Shown here: positions 19,868 to 28,342 of the stretch, one piece after another | Layout of the letters: the number at the start of each line of letters is the position of its first letter | How positions within the stretch are numbered: the first letter of the stretch is position 1 | NCBI GenBank assembly: GCA_963784425.1 | Contig: CAWARM010000011.1 | Coordinates: 62,001-126,000 of the forward strand | Length of the DNA stretch: 64,000 bases | Origin: SHZL01 sp963784425 | GTDB lineage: Bacteria; Pseudomonadota; Gammaproteobacteria; Xanthomonadales; SZUA-36 | Direction: 5' to 3' | The notes under the pieces: generated by a model | Database searches by the model: none | The model's input: only the letters and a program-made list of their open reading frames with translations | What the model was told of the DNA's origin: nothing | Position numbers and translations under genes: made by a program

Positions 19868-20656
19868 CTAAATGGGGGCCATGTCGAAAGGATCGGCATC
19901 GTCCTGGAAAGGAAACGTTTCGCGGTTGCGGACCACCTCGCCACGATCCAGGGTAAGCAACCGCGACTCTTCCTTTTCACCCAGATCTGCCGCCAGGACT
20001 CCCAGCGGGTCGTACACCTGGCTGTGCCCCGGGTAATTTACACCCTTGCCGTCTGCACCTACCCGGTTCACCCCGACCACCCAGGCCTGGTTTTCAATCG
20101 CCCTGGCCTGCAGTAAGGAAATCCAGTGCTGCACGCGACCGCGAGGCCAGTTCGCCACGAACAGCAGCAAATCATAGTCGCCACGGTTGCGGCACCAGAC
20201 GGGGAAGCGCAGGTCATAACAAACCTGAGGGCAGATACGCCATTCCCGGTACTGCCAAATCACGCGGGTTTGGCCGGCCGAGTAACGCTCGGTTTCACCG
20301 CCGTAGCCGAATAGATGGCGCTTGTCATAATGCCGTACCTCGCCATCCGGCGTGGCGAACAGAAAACGATTGTAGCGTTTGCCGTCTTCCGTGATGACTG
20401 CGCTGCCAGCGAGGGCGCTGTCATACAATTGTGCCTGGCGCCGCAGCCAGTCAACCGTGGGACCGTCCATGCCTTCAGATGGCAGGTCGGGGTCGCCGAG
20501 GAACCCGGTGGTGAAGGTTTCGGGGAATACCGCGAGGTCAAACGCGTGCTCACATTGCGCCAACTGCTTTTCCAGGTGCTCCCTGTTTTCCGCCGGGTTT
20601 TTCCAGTTCAGCCGGGCCTGGACCAGCAAGGTGCGCAGCATCAGGGTGTCATTCAT
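19868..20656 (-). CDS. Omega-amidase, YafV/Nit2-type carbon-nitrogen hydrolase
   Basis: Nitrilase-superfamily amidohydrolase of 262 aa. The catalytic triad is visible: E46 (FPETFTTGF), K112 (YDKRHLF) and C146 (VCYDLRFP). The YDLRFPVW and ENQAWVVGVNRVG segments match the omega-amidase branch, which hydrolyses alpha-ketoglutaramate and similar metabolites (metabolite repair). It follows lysS with a 6-bp gap and is probably the last gene of prfB-lysS-amidase. Confidence 0.88.
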   Translation of the reverse strand: MNDTLMLRTLLVQARLNWKNPAENREHLEKQLAQCEHAFDLAVFPETFTTGFLGDPDLPSEGMDGPTVDWLRRQAQLYDSALAGSAVITEDGKRYNRFLFATPDGEVRHYDKRHLFGYGGETERYSAGQTRVIWQYREWRICPQVCYDLRFPVWCRNRGDYDLLLFVANWPRGRVQHWISLLQARAIENQAWVVGVNRVGADGKGVNYPGHSQVYDPLGVLAADLGEKEESRLLTLDRGEVVRNRETFPFQDDADPFDMAPI

Positions 20657-20662
20657 GCCTGG

Positions 20663-22219
20663 TCAACTTTCCGGCCGCAAATGGGGAAACAGCAGGACAT
20701 CGCGGATGGAGGCGCAATTGGTCAACAACATGACCAGGCGGTCAATGCCTATGCCCTCTCCCGCAGTCGGGGGCATGCCATACTCCAGCGCACGAACATA
20801 ATCCGCATCGTAATGCATGGCCTCAAGATCCCCGGCATCCTTGCTTTGCGCCTGTTCGCGGAACCGCTCAGCCTGGTCTTCCGGATCATTCAGCTCAGAG
20901 AAGCCATTGGCAATTTCCCGGCCGGCGATGAACAGCTCGAAGCGGTCCGTGATGGATGGGTCCTGGTCGTTGCGCCTTGACAGGGGTGATACCTCGGTTG
21001 GATAGGATGTGATGAACACCGGGTCGGTCAGTTTGGGTTCGGCTACTGCGTCGAACAACTCCATCAGCAAGCGCCCGGCTCCCCAGTTGGTCTCGGTATG
21101 GATGAAGCGTTCGGCACAGGCGGCGCGGAGCACGTGCTGATCTTGCAAATCTGCGTTGGCCAGGGCGCTGTCGTAGCGGCGCACGGCCTGCTCCACTGCC
21201 AGGCGCTCGAAGGGCCGGCCAAAATCTATGTCCAGGCCCTGGTAGTGCACCGTGGCAGAGCCGGTGATGTGAATGGCAAGTTCGCGCAACATCTGTTCTG
21301 TGAGATCCATCAGGTCCGTGTAATCGGCATAGGCCCAGTAGAATTCCAGCATGGTGAATTCCGGATTGTGCCGGGTGGATACTCCCTCGTTGCGGAAATT
21401 CCGGTTGATTTCGTACACCCGTTCCAGTCCGCCGACCACCAGCCGCTTGAGGTAGAGTTCCGGCGCAATGCGCAGGTACATGTCCAGGTCCAGGGCATTG
21501 TGGTGGGTTTTGAACGGACGTGCGGCCGCACCGCCGGGTATCGGGTGCATCATCGGCGTCTCGACTTCCAGGAATTCCCGCGGCGGGGCTTCCATGAAAG
21601 CGCGGATGAAACTGATGATGCGGGAGCGACCGCGGAAAACAACCCGTGATTCCGGATTCATCACCAGGTCAACGTAGCGCCGGCGGTAACGCATCTCGGT
21701 ATCGGTCAGGCCATGGAATTTTTCCGGCAAGGGGCGCAGGGACTTGGTCAACAACCGCAGGCTGTCGAGCTTGATGGAAAGCTCGCCGGTTTGCGTGCGG
21801 AAAACATGCCCGGTTCCGCCAACTATGTCGCCTATGTCCCAATGCTTGAACTGTTGAAACACGCCTTCAGGCAAACGGTCGCGCTGCACTACCAGCTGGA
21901 TATCGCCGCCGCGATCGCGCAAGCGTACAAAAGCAATTTTTCCCATGACACGCTTGGCCATCATGCGGCCGGCCACGGCAAATAGTTCTTCGTGCTGCTC
22001 CAGCGTCGCCTGTTCCTGATCCCCAAAGCGCGTATGCAGCTCCGCCGATGTCACGGAAATGCGAAAGTCGTTGGGAAAGGGATTACCGGTGCCAGCAGTC
22101 TCTGCCCGCAGAACATCCAGTTTGGCCCGGCGTTCCGCTATCAGGCGGTTTTCATCTTGCTCAGCTCCTTGCTCCCGGCCTTCCTGGGCGCCGCTTGCTG
22201 GTTCTTCTTTCATCGTCAT
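20663..22219 (-). CDS. lysS: Lysyl-tRNA synthetase, class II
   Basis: Charges tRNA-Lys. It has the N-terminal OB anticodon domain (GRMMAKRVMGKIAFVRLRD), motif 1 (EVETPMMHPIPGGAAARPF), motif 2 (YEINRNFRNEGVSTRHNPEF) and motif 3 (GIGIDRLVMLL) in order. It is 518 aa, slightly longer than E. coli LysS because of an acidic, Gln/Glu-rich N-terminal tail (residues 1-25). The start lies 4 bp after the prfB stop, the usual prfB-lysS pair. Confidence 0.97.
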   Translation of the reverse strand: MTMKEEPASGAQEGREQGAEQDENRLIAERRAKLDVLRAETAGTGNPFPNDFRISVTSAELHTRFGDQEQATLEQHEELFAVAGRMMAKRVMGKIAFVRLRDRGGDIQLVVQRDRLPEGVFQQFKHWDIGDIVGGTGHVFRTQTGELSIKLDSLRLLTKSLRPLPEKFHGLTDTEMRYRRRYVDLVMNPESRVVFRGRSRIISFIRAFMEAPPREFLEVETPMMHPIPGGAAARPFKTHHNALDLDMYLRIAPELYLKRLVVGGLERVYEINRNFRNEGVSTRHNPEFTMLEFYWAYADYTDLMDLTEQMLRELAIHITGSATVHYQGLDIDFGRPFERLAVEQAVRRYDSALANADLQDQHVLRAACAERFIHTETNWGAGRLLMELFDAVAEPKLTDPVFITSYPTEVSPLSRRNDQDPSITDRFELFIAGREIANGFSELNDPEDQAERFREQAQSKDAGDLEAMHYDADYVRALEYGMPPTAGEGIGIDRLVMLLTNCASIRDVLLFPHLRPES

Positions 22220-22223
22220 GTTC

Positions 22224-23319
22224 TTACAGACCCTGTTTCAAAGAGGCTTCGATAAACTGGTCCAGATCGCCATCCAGCACGGCCTGGGTGTTGCCGACTT
22301 CGACCAGTGTACGCAAATCCTTGATGCGTGACTGGTCCAGGACGTAAGACCGGATCTGGCTGCCCCAGCCAATGTCCGATTTGCTGTCCTCCAGTTTCTG
22401 GCTGGCTTCATGGCGCTTTTGCATTTCAAACTCATACAGCTTGGCGCGCAATTGCTTCATGGCCTGGTCCTTGTTCTTGTGCTGGGACCGGTCGTTCTGG
22501 CACTGCACCACGATGCCGGTGGGCTCATGCGTGATGCGCACGGCGGAGTCTGTGGTGTTGACGTGCTGACCGCCTGCACCGGACGAGCGATAGACATCAA
22601 TGCGTATATCAGACGGGTTTATTTCGACATCAATCTCATCGTCAATTTCCGGTGAAACAAAAACCGCGGCAAAAGAAGTATGCCGGCGATTACCGGAATC
22701 AAACGGGGATTTCCGCACCAGGCGGTGCACACCGGTTTCCGTGCGCGCCCAGCCATAGGCATATTCACCCTTGATATGGATGGTCGCGCTCTTGATGCCG
22801 GCTACTTCACCTGCGGAAACTTCAATCAGCTCAGCCTCCCAGCCGCGCCGTTCCGCCCAGCGCAAATACATGCGCAGCAGCATTTCCGCCCAGTCCTGGG
22901 CTTCTGTCCCCCCGGAACCGGCCTGTATGTCGAGGTAGCAGGGATTCGGATCCATCTCGCCGGAAAACATGCGCTCGAATTCCAGCCGGTCCACGTCCGC
23001 TTCCATCAGAGCCAGATCCGCAACTACGCTGGCCAGCACACCCTCATCCTGTTCTTCGATAGCCAGATTTAGCATTTCACTGGCGTCCTTCAGGCCGCCA
23101 TGTAACTTGTCCAGCGTCGCCACGACTCCGTTTAGCCGTGCGCGCTCCCTGCCCAGTGATTGGGCGCGCTCCTGGTTATTCCACACGTCCGGGTTTTCCA
23201 GTTCACGATTAACTTCCTCCAGCCGGTCACGCTTGCCGGCATAGTCAAAGGTACCCCCTGAGCTCTTCCGAACGGCTCTGGAGATCAGTGATCAGGTTGA
23301 GGTACTGGTTGGTTTCCAC
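22224..23319 (-). CDS. prfB: Peptide chain release factor 2, with programmed +1 frameshift
   Basis: RF2 ends translation at UGA and UAA. The GTG start at 23319, with GGGAG upstream, encodes 24 residues ending LRGYL. The in-frame TGA at 23247-23245 is preceded by AGGGGG (23259-23254) and CTT, forming the canonical CTT-TGA-C slip site. Reading +1 continues DYAGKRDRLEEVNRELENPDVW and then the main body. The body has the GGQ peptidyl-hydrolysis motif in SSGAGGQHVNTTDSAVR. Total about 364 aa. This is autoregulation: low RF2 favours the shift. No other disruption is present. Confidence 0.97.
23244..23259 (-). promoter_or_regulatory. RF2 programmed frameshift site
   Basis: Internal Shine-Dalgarno-like AGGGGG, then TAC, then CTTTGAC. 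Spacing and sequence match the known RF2 recoding signal (E. coli AGGGGGTATCTTTGAC), with one base different. Confidence 0.95.
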
Positions 23320-23480
23320 TCAGAGGCTCCCTCGTATCCGGCCCGTGCAAAGCGCAGCATATTACACCAAAGGCAGCAGTCAATGAGCCTGTGGTTCATC
23401 AGTGTAGATCAGGGTATATTGAGGCCTGGCAATTTGGCAGTGGCTGAACGGGTAAAACCCGGGACATCGAGGAAATTCAA

Positions 23481-24263
23481 ATGCATAGAAAAGCAACGCG
23501 TGTGTTGATCGGCTTATTTGCGCTGTTTTTTGGCAGCTTACCCGGGCTGGCGTTTGCGCAGGCCGGCACGGGTAACCTTGCGGAGGTCTGGGTCATGACC
23601 ATAAAACGTGGCCAGCAGGCTAATTTTGAAGCGGCTTTCAAGCAGCAATTGGCCGTGCGCGCCCAGAACAAGGATCCACGCGCGTGGAATGTGTACGTTC
23701 CAGTAACCGGCGACCAGTTGGGCCGCTACGGCCTGCGCACCTGTTGCTTCAGTTGGGCAGACCAGGACGCCTATACGGCCTGGACGAACAGCACGCCCGC
23801 CGTAATGGCTGACTGGTTTGCGAACGTCGACCAGTACATTGAGAGTTATGAGCATTACTTCAGCGAAATGGACATGGACAACAGCAATTGGGTGGCTGCT
23901 GATACACCCGTCAAGTACGTCGGTATAACCGATTACTTTATCGATCCCGCAAAGGGTCTGGATTTCACGTCCGCCCGCATAGAGTTGAGCCAGATTGCCC
24001 TCAACCAGGGCTGGTCGGCAGGTGGCCGCCACTGGGCCTGGACCAGCCAGATCGGTGGCGCACCAACGGCATCCCTCGCAGTGCCGTTCGCCAGTTTTGC
24101 CGGCATGGCCCCGGAAGGGCCACAATTCCTGGAATTCCTGGGGGAACAAATGGGTGCTGAGGCGGCTGCGGCGCTGGTCGGGAAATTCTCGTCCGGGACG
24201 ACCGGATCAATCTACACCATATGGGAACATCGGCCGGACCTTTCTTCGGGCGCGAGCAACTAG
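23481..24263 (+). CDS. Secreted protein of unknown function
   Basis: A 260-aa protein with a clear signal peptide (residues 1-29, ending GLAFAQA). The mature part starts LAEVWVMTIKRGQQANFEAAFKQ, which resembles the first strand-helix unit of dimeric alpha/beta-barrel (ABM-like) proteins. The remainder is rich in Trp and Tyr (WNVYVPVTGDQLGRYGLRTCC, YIESYEHYF, RHWAWTSQIGG). I do not recognise a named family. GAGGAAATTCAAATG gives a good ribosome site. Its stop TAG is the first triplet of the palindromic element at 24261. Confidence 0.8.
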   Translation: MHRKATRVLIGLFALFFGSLPGLAFAQAGTGNLAEVWVMTIKRGQQANFEAAFKQQLAVRAQNKDPRAWNVYVPVTGDQLGRYGLRTCCFSWADQDAYTAWTNSTPAVMADWFANVDQYIESYEHYFSEMDMDNSNWVAADTPVKYVGITDYFIDPAKGLDFTSARIELSQIALNQGWSAGGRHWAWTSQIGGAPTASLAVPFASFAGMAPEGPQFLEFLGEQMGAEAAAALVGKFSSGTTGSIYTIWEHRPDLSSGASN

Positions 24264-24531
24264 GGCCTGTTAACACTATGCGGATACCCATCGACGACGG
24301 CCATTTTTTTGCAGGACCAGGCGCACTGAGCGTGGTGTACCATTGGTACATGAGCGAAAGTGCAACGCCGTCCTGCGGAAAAATGGCCCCGTCCCGAAGG
24401 GTTGGCTCTCAAATCGCGCCATGCGGCGTTGCGTATCGCTTATTTGGAGTGACCAAACTGCGCTCTACGCGCCTTGCCTGGCACCATTTGAGAGCCAACG
24501 CTGGGCATCCGCATAGTGTTAACAGGCCCTA
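24261..24531. repeat. 271-bp palindromic element with 25-bp terminal inverted repeats and two hairpins (element 1)
   Basis: The terminal inverted repeats are perfect over 25 bp (24261-24285 and 24507-24531), beginning TAGGGCCTGTTAACAC; pairing extends about 8 bp further with two mismatches. Inside are hairpin A (24299-24388; arms GGCCATTTTTTTGCAGGAC and its near-complement) and hairpin B (24401-24499; perfect 14-bp arms GTTGGCTCTCAAAT). Hairpin B's core holds GCGGCGTTGC and GCGCCTTGCCTGG; hairpin A has the same core inverted (CCAGGCGC ... GCAACGCCG). No protein is encoded. The left end coincides with the stop codon of the upstream gene. It fills nearly all of the 341-bp gap before the first acyl-CoA dehydrogenase. 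A 268-bp element of the same plan is at 34849-35116. Confidence 0.9.
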
Positions 24532-24604
24532 ATTGGATATTCATACCGAGGCCCGCGGCACTGCCTGCGGGTCTCTTTATTTGACCTGACAACGAGAACA
24601 CTCC

Positions 24605-25780
24605 TTGACACTTGAAGACTTTCGCACGCAAGTGCGTGCGTGGCTGGAAAACAATTGCCCGGCCAGCATGCGCTCACCGCTGCAAACAGAAGCCGACTTA
24701 TGCTGGGGCGGGCGCCACTTCCGTTTTCAGAGCCCGGACCAGGAAACCTGGCTAAGGAATATGGCGGAAAAAGGCTGGACTGCTCCCGGTTGGCCACGTG
24801 AGTACGGTGGCGGTGGACTGGACCAGGCACATCTGAAAATCCTGCAGGAAGAGATGCAACAGATCGGTGCCCGCGCACCGCTGTACAGTTTTGGCATCTC
24901 GATGATTGGCCCGGCCCTGCTGAAGTATGGCAGCGAAAAACTCAAGCAACAGCATTTGCCGCCGATAGTGCGAGGGGAAATCCGCTGGGCGCAGGGCTAT
25001 AGCGAACCGAATGCCGGCTCCGACCTGGCCAGCCTGCAGGCAAGACTGGAAGACCGGGGCGATCACTATGTGCTGAATGGTTCGAAAATCTGGACCTCCT
25101 ATGGCGACCTCGGCGACTGGATGTTCTGCCTGGTGCGCAGTGACAGCGAAGCGCCCAGGCACGCTGGCATCAGCCTCGTTTTGTTCGACATGGCTACCCC
25201 GGGTGTCAGCACGCGTCCCATTCGGCTGATCAGCGGCAAGTCGCCCTTTACCGAGACTTTTTTTGACAATGCCCGGGTGGAAAAGGATCAGGTGGTTGGG
25301 GAGCTCAATAAGGGCTGGACCGTAGCCAAGTACCTGTTGACCCACGAACGCGAAATGATTGGCGGGTCCGGCCTGCGCCCGTCCGGTGAGGAACCCCTGG
25401 GAAGCATTGCTGCCCGCGTTCTTGGTCTGGAGTCGGGGCACACGGCCAATCCCATGTTGCGCGGTGACATTGCCCGCCTGGAAATCGACAGTGAGGCTCT
25501 TGGCCTGACCATGCAAAGAGCGCGCGATGAAGTCAAAGCCGGTGCCAGCCTGGGAGCCACGTCCAGCGTTTTCAAATACATTGGCACCGAACTCAACATG
25601 CGCCGGCAAGAGCTACTGATGGCCATTCATGGCCTGGCTTCACTGGACTGGTCCGGCCCGGACAGCGCCGACGGCAGGTTGCCGCGGGCATGGTTGCGCT
25701 CCCGGGGAAATTCCATCGAAGGCGGCACCTCCGAAATTCAACTGAACATCATTGCCAAGCATATTCTTGGTCTGCCCTGA
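24605..25780 (+). CDS. Acyl-CoA dehydrogenase family protein (first of pair)
   Basis: FAD enzyme introducing a trans-2 double bond into an acyl-CoA. The 391-aa protein shows WPREYGGGGLDQAH, QGYSEPNAGSDLASLQ (FAD/substrate motif), NGSKIWTSYGDLGDWMF, a long C-terminal helical domain and the final RSRGNSIEGGTSEIQLNIIAKHILGLP. The start is TTG at 24605. It is paired with a second, more divergent subunit (25782) as in the heteromeric acyl-CoA dehydrogenases used for sterol or branched side chains; that parallel is inference. Confidence 0.92.
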   Translation: MTLEDFRTQVRAWLENNCPASMRSPLQTEADLCWGGRHFRFQSPDQETWLRNMAEKGWTAPGWPREYGGGGLDQAHLKILQEEMQQIGARAPLYSFGISMIGPALLKYGSEKLKQQHLPPIVRGEIRWAQGYSEPNAGSDLASLQARLEDRGDHYVLNGSKIWTSYGDLGDWMFCLVRSDSEAPRHAGISLVLFDMATPGVSTRPIRLISGKSPFTETFFDNARVEKDQVVGELNKGWTVAKYLLTHEREMIGGSGLRPSGEEPLGSIAARVLGLESGHTANPMLRGDIARLEIDSEALGLTMQRARDEVKAGASLGATSSVFKYIGTELNMRRQELLMAIHGLASLDWSGPDSADGRLPRAWLRSRGNSIEGGTSEIQLNIIAKHILGLP

Positions 25781-25781
25781 C

Positions 25782-26951
25782 ATGGCTCTCGTATTGAACC
25801 AGGAACAATCCATGTTGCAGCAGTCCGCGCGCGACTTCCTTGGCCGCCGTGCGCCGGTCAGGCATTTGCGCAGCCTGCGCGATGATGGCGGGAACAAGGG
25901 GTTTTCCCGTGAGGTCTGGGCTGAAATGTCCGCGCTCGGCTGGCCGGCCATGGCCGTTCCTGAGGAATTCGATGGACTGGGATTCGGGTTCACCGGGCTG
26001 GGCATCGTGCTGCAGGAAACCGGGCGCACTCTGACGCCCTGCCCGCTGTTATCCAGCGCCATGATGGCAGTGGCAGCGTTATTGCGTAGCGGCACTGCTG
26101 CACAAAAATCCACTCTTCTACCGGGAATAGCCAGCGGCGAGACTACTGCCACCCTTGCTTTTGACGAACAATCGCATCACCGGCCAACACAGGTAGCGGC
26201 CAGCGCAGAACGGACCACGGAGGGCTTTTGCCTCAATGGTAAAAAGCGCTTCGTGCTGGACGGAGTCCTCTCTGATCAATTGATCGTCAGTGCCCGCACT
26301 GATATTCAGGCACCCGTGGGCCAAGCACCCGTGGGCAAGGCATCCGATAGTGACAGAATTTCCCTGTTCATTATTCCAGCCTCCACCCGCGGGGTTACCG
26401 TCACACCCTGCCAGGTCCTGGACACCCACGTACTTGCCGACATTACCCTGGAAGATGTGCGCTTGCCCGTTGCTGCGCTGCTGGGCGCGGAGAACGAGGG
26501 CCTTGCAGTCCTGGAATACGCCCTCGATGCAGGCCGGATCGGCCAATCCGCGGAACTGCTGGGCGTGGCTCTGGAAGCATTTGAGCGCAGCATCGCCTAC
26601 CTCAAGGAGCGCAAGCAGTTTGGCGTGCCCATCGGCAGTTTCCAGGGATTGCAACACCGCGCAGCCGTGTTGTTTGGTGAACTGGAATTGTGCAAATCAC
26701 TGGTACTCAATGCATTGCACCGGCTGGACAGCGATGACGGGGACATCGCCGCTGTGGCCAGCATGACCAAGGTAAAGCTGGTCGAGACCGCCAGCAAGGC
26801 AACAGCCGAAGCCATCCAGTGGCACGGTGGCATTGGCATGACCGATGATTTTGAAATTGGCTTCTTTTACAAGCGCGCCCGTATCCTGGAGAACATGCTG
26901 GGTGACCGTTATTTCCACCTTGACCGTTTTGCCCGCCAGCACGGCTACTGA
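25782..26951 (+). CDS. Acyl-CoA dehydrogenase family protein (second of pair)
   Basis: A 389-aa acyl-CoA dehydrogenase starting at ATG 25782, 1 bp after the previous stop. N-terminal helices (LNQEQSMLQQSARDFLGRRAPVRHLR), then WPAMAVPEEFDGLGFGFTGL, a middle beta-domain with KKRFVLDGVLSDQLIVSART, and the C-terminal RKQFGVPIGSFQGLQHRAAVL and QWHGGIGMTDDFEIGFFYKRA. A 15-nt near-duplication gives QAPVGQAPVG at residues 174-183. Tight spacing suggests an obligate pair with the upstream enzyme. Confidence 0.92.
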   Translation: MALVLNQEQSMLQQSARDFLGRRAPVRHLRSLRDDGGNKGFSREVWAEMSALGWPAMAVPEEFDGLGFGFTGLGIVLQETGRTLTPCPLLSSAMMAVAALLRSGTAAQKSTLLPGIASGETTATLAFDEQSHHRPTQVAASAERTTEGFCLNGKKRFVLDGVLSDQLIVSARTDIQAPVGQAPVGKASDSDRISLFIIPASTRGVTVTPCQVLDTHVLADITLEDVRLPVAALLGAENEGLAVLEYALDAGRIGQSAELLGVALEAFERSIAYLKERKQFGVPIGSFQGLQHRAAVLFGELELCKSLVLNALHRLDSDDGDIAAVASMTKVKLVETASKATAEAIQWHGGIGMTDDFEIGFFYKRARILENMLGDRYFHLDRFARQHGY

Positions 26952-26969
26952 GCGAAGGAAGCCTCTCCG

Positions 26970-27014
26970 ATGAATATTGGTCCAATGAATTCCGGCCCGA
27001 TGAATTCTAACACC
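26970..27014 (+). repeat. 15-bp tandem repeat (3 units) at SDR gene start
   Basis: Three consecutive 15-nt units, each starting ATGAAT (26970, 26985, 27000), encode MNIGP, MNSGP and MNSNT. The units are diverged but in register. They offer alternative in-frame start codons. Confidence 0.7.
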
Positions 27015-27838
27015 GCGACTATCTCGCATCCCTGTTCGACCTCAGCGGCAAAACCGCACTGGTAACCGGCGGCGGCAGCGGTATTGGATTGATGATGACT
27101 CGTGCGCTGGTGTCGGCGGGCGCACGGGTATTAATCGCCTCGCGCAAGCTGGACGCCTGCCGGCAAACCGTTGCCAGCCTGGGCGGACTGCCAGGCTCGT
27201 GTATTGCCTTGCAGGCCGACCTGCAGAACGAGGAAGGGGTGAACAGCCTGGCGGCGAGCGTTGCAGAGCATTGTGAACAGCTGCATATTTTGGTGAACAA
27301 TTCCGGTCGCAGCTGGGGCGCGCCGCTGGAGCAGTTTCCATGGAAAGCCTGGAATGAGGTGATGACGCTGAATGTTACCGCCCCGTTTACCCTGACCCGG
27401 CAACTGCTTCCCCTGCTGTCGCTGGCAGCCACCCGTGAGCAGCCGGCACGCGTGATCAATATTGGCTCCGTCATGGGCACCATGCCGCAGGGATTCCCGG
27501 CTTACTCCTATGCCGCCAGCAAGGCAGCTTTGCATCACGTAACAAGAATCCTGGCCAATGAACTGGCAGGCCGGCACATAGTCGTCAATGCCATTGCTCC
27601 GGGCCCTTTCCCCAGTAACATGACGGCTTTTTTCATCAACAATGAAAATGCATCAGAGGCAGTGCGTAATTCAGTGCCACTCAAGCGTATGGGCGTGGAG
27701 CGGGATATTGCCGGCCTGATACTGTGCCTGTGCGGAGCGGGCGGGGCTTACATCAGCGGCGCCATCATTCCATTGGATGGCGGTATGACTGCGTATCGCT
27801 CGCCCGGAATTGAACAAGGCATCGAAGGAATGTATTAA
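26970..27838 (+). CDS. SDR family oxidoreductase (frameshift near start)
   Basis: NAD(P)-dependent short-chain dehydrogenase. The Rossmann motif TGGGSGIG, the NNSG motif and the catalytic Ser ... YSYAASK (Tyr-Lys) are all present, followed by NAIAPGPFPSNM and the usual C-terminus GGAYISGAIIPLDGGM. The natural start is one of the ATGs at 26970-27000. Their frame must change by one base near 27014 to enter RDYLASLFDLSGKTALVTGG. Without the correction the first usable start is 27089, inside the nucleotide-binding site. The 5' end is three 15-nt repeats each opening ATGAAT. Probably acts after the acyl-CoA dehydrogenases. Confidence 0.88.
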
Positions 27839-27863
27839 GCATCCGCATAGTGTTAACAGACCC
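27839..27863. repeat. Solo copy of the element-1 terminal repeat
   Basis: The 25 bases after the SDR stop match 24505-24529 (right end of the palindromic element at 24261) at 24 of 25 positions, same orientation. It fills the gap between the SDR and MaoC genes and ends just before the MaoC ribosome site GAGGAG. Confidence 0.85.
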
Positions 27864-27877
27864 GAGGAGACTACAGC

Positions 27878-28339
27878 ATGCGTAAAACCGTAAACCTGGA
27901 AGAGTTCGCCAAGCTGGCCGGCACCGAGCTCGAACCCTCAAGCTGGATGGAAATCACCCAGCAACGGGTAAACCAGTTCGCCGACGCCACCGAAGATCAC
28001 CAGTTCATTCACCTGGACCCCGAAAAGGCGGCGCAAACCCCGTTTGGAGGAACGATTGCACACGGTTACCTCACCCTGTCACTGCTGGTCCACCTGAACG
28101 GGGAAAACGCCGTGACGCCAGAGGGCATGTCCATGGTGATCAACTATGGATCCGACAAGGTGCGCTTCCTCGCGCCGGTTCGCGTGGGCAGCCGTATTCG
28201 TTCGCTGCAGAAAATCCTTGAGGTCAACGAGAAAAGTCCTGGCATGTGGCTGGTAAAAATTGCCGTCACCGTGGAAATTGAAAACGGGCCCAAGCCGGCC
28301 ATGATGGCGGAAGTCCTGTACATGTACGTAGTGCGATAA
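27878..28339 (+). CDS. MaoC family (R)-specific enoyl-CoA hydratase-like protein
   Basis: A 153-aa single hot-dog domain. The hydratase-2 motif is intact: D40, H45 and D47 in ATEDHQFIHLDPEKA, followed by PFGGTIAHGYLTLSL. This supports hydration of 2-enoyl-CoA. It is last in a run of two acyl-CoA dehydrogenases, SDR and MaoC, suggesting a small beta-oxidation-like or side-chain degradation operon. It converges on recJ with a 3-bp gap. Confidence 0.92.
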   Translation: MRKTVNLEEFAKLAGTELEPSSWMEITQQRVNQFADATEDHQFIHLDPEKAAQTPFGGTIAHGYLTLSLLVHLNGENAVTPEGMSMVINYGSDKVRFLAPVRVGSRIRSLQKILEVNEKSPGMWLVKIAVTVEIENGPKPAMMAEVLYMYVVR

Positions 28340-28342
28340 GCC

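Noticed and set aside
23245..23247. prfB as a pseudogene because of an in-frame TGA
   Set aside because: The stop sits in the known RF2 recoding context with the internal Shine-Dalgarno, so it is programmed.
24261..24531. Possible integron attC site or insertion sequence
   Set aside because: No GTTRRRY/RYYYAAC core pair at the expected places, no integrase, no transposase ORF. The double-hairpin plan differs from attC.
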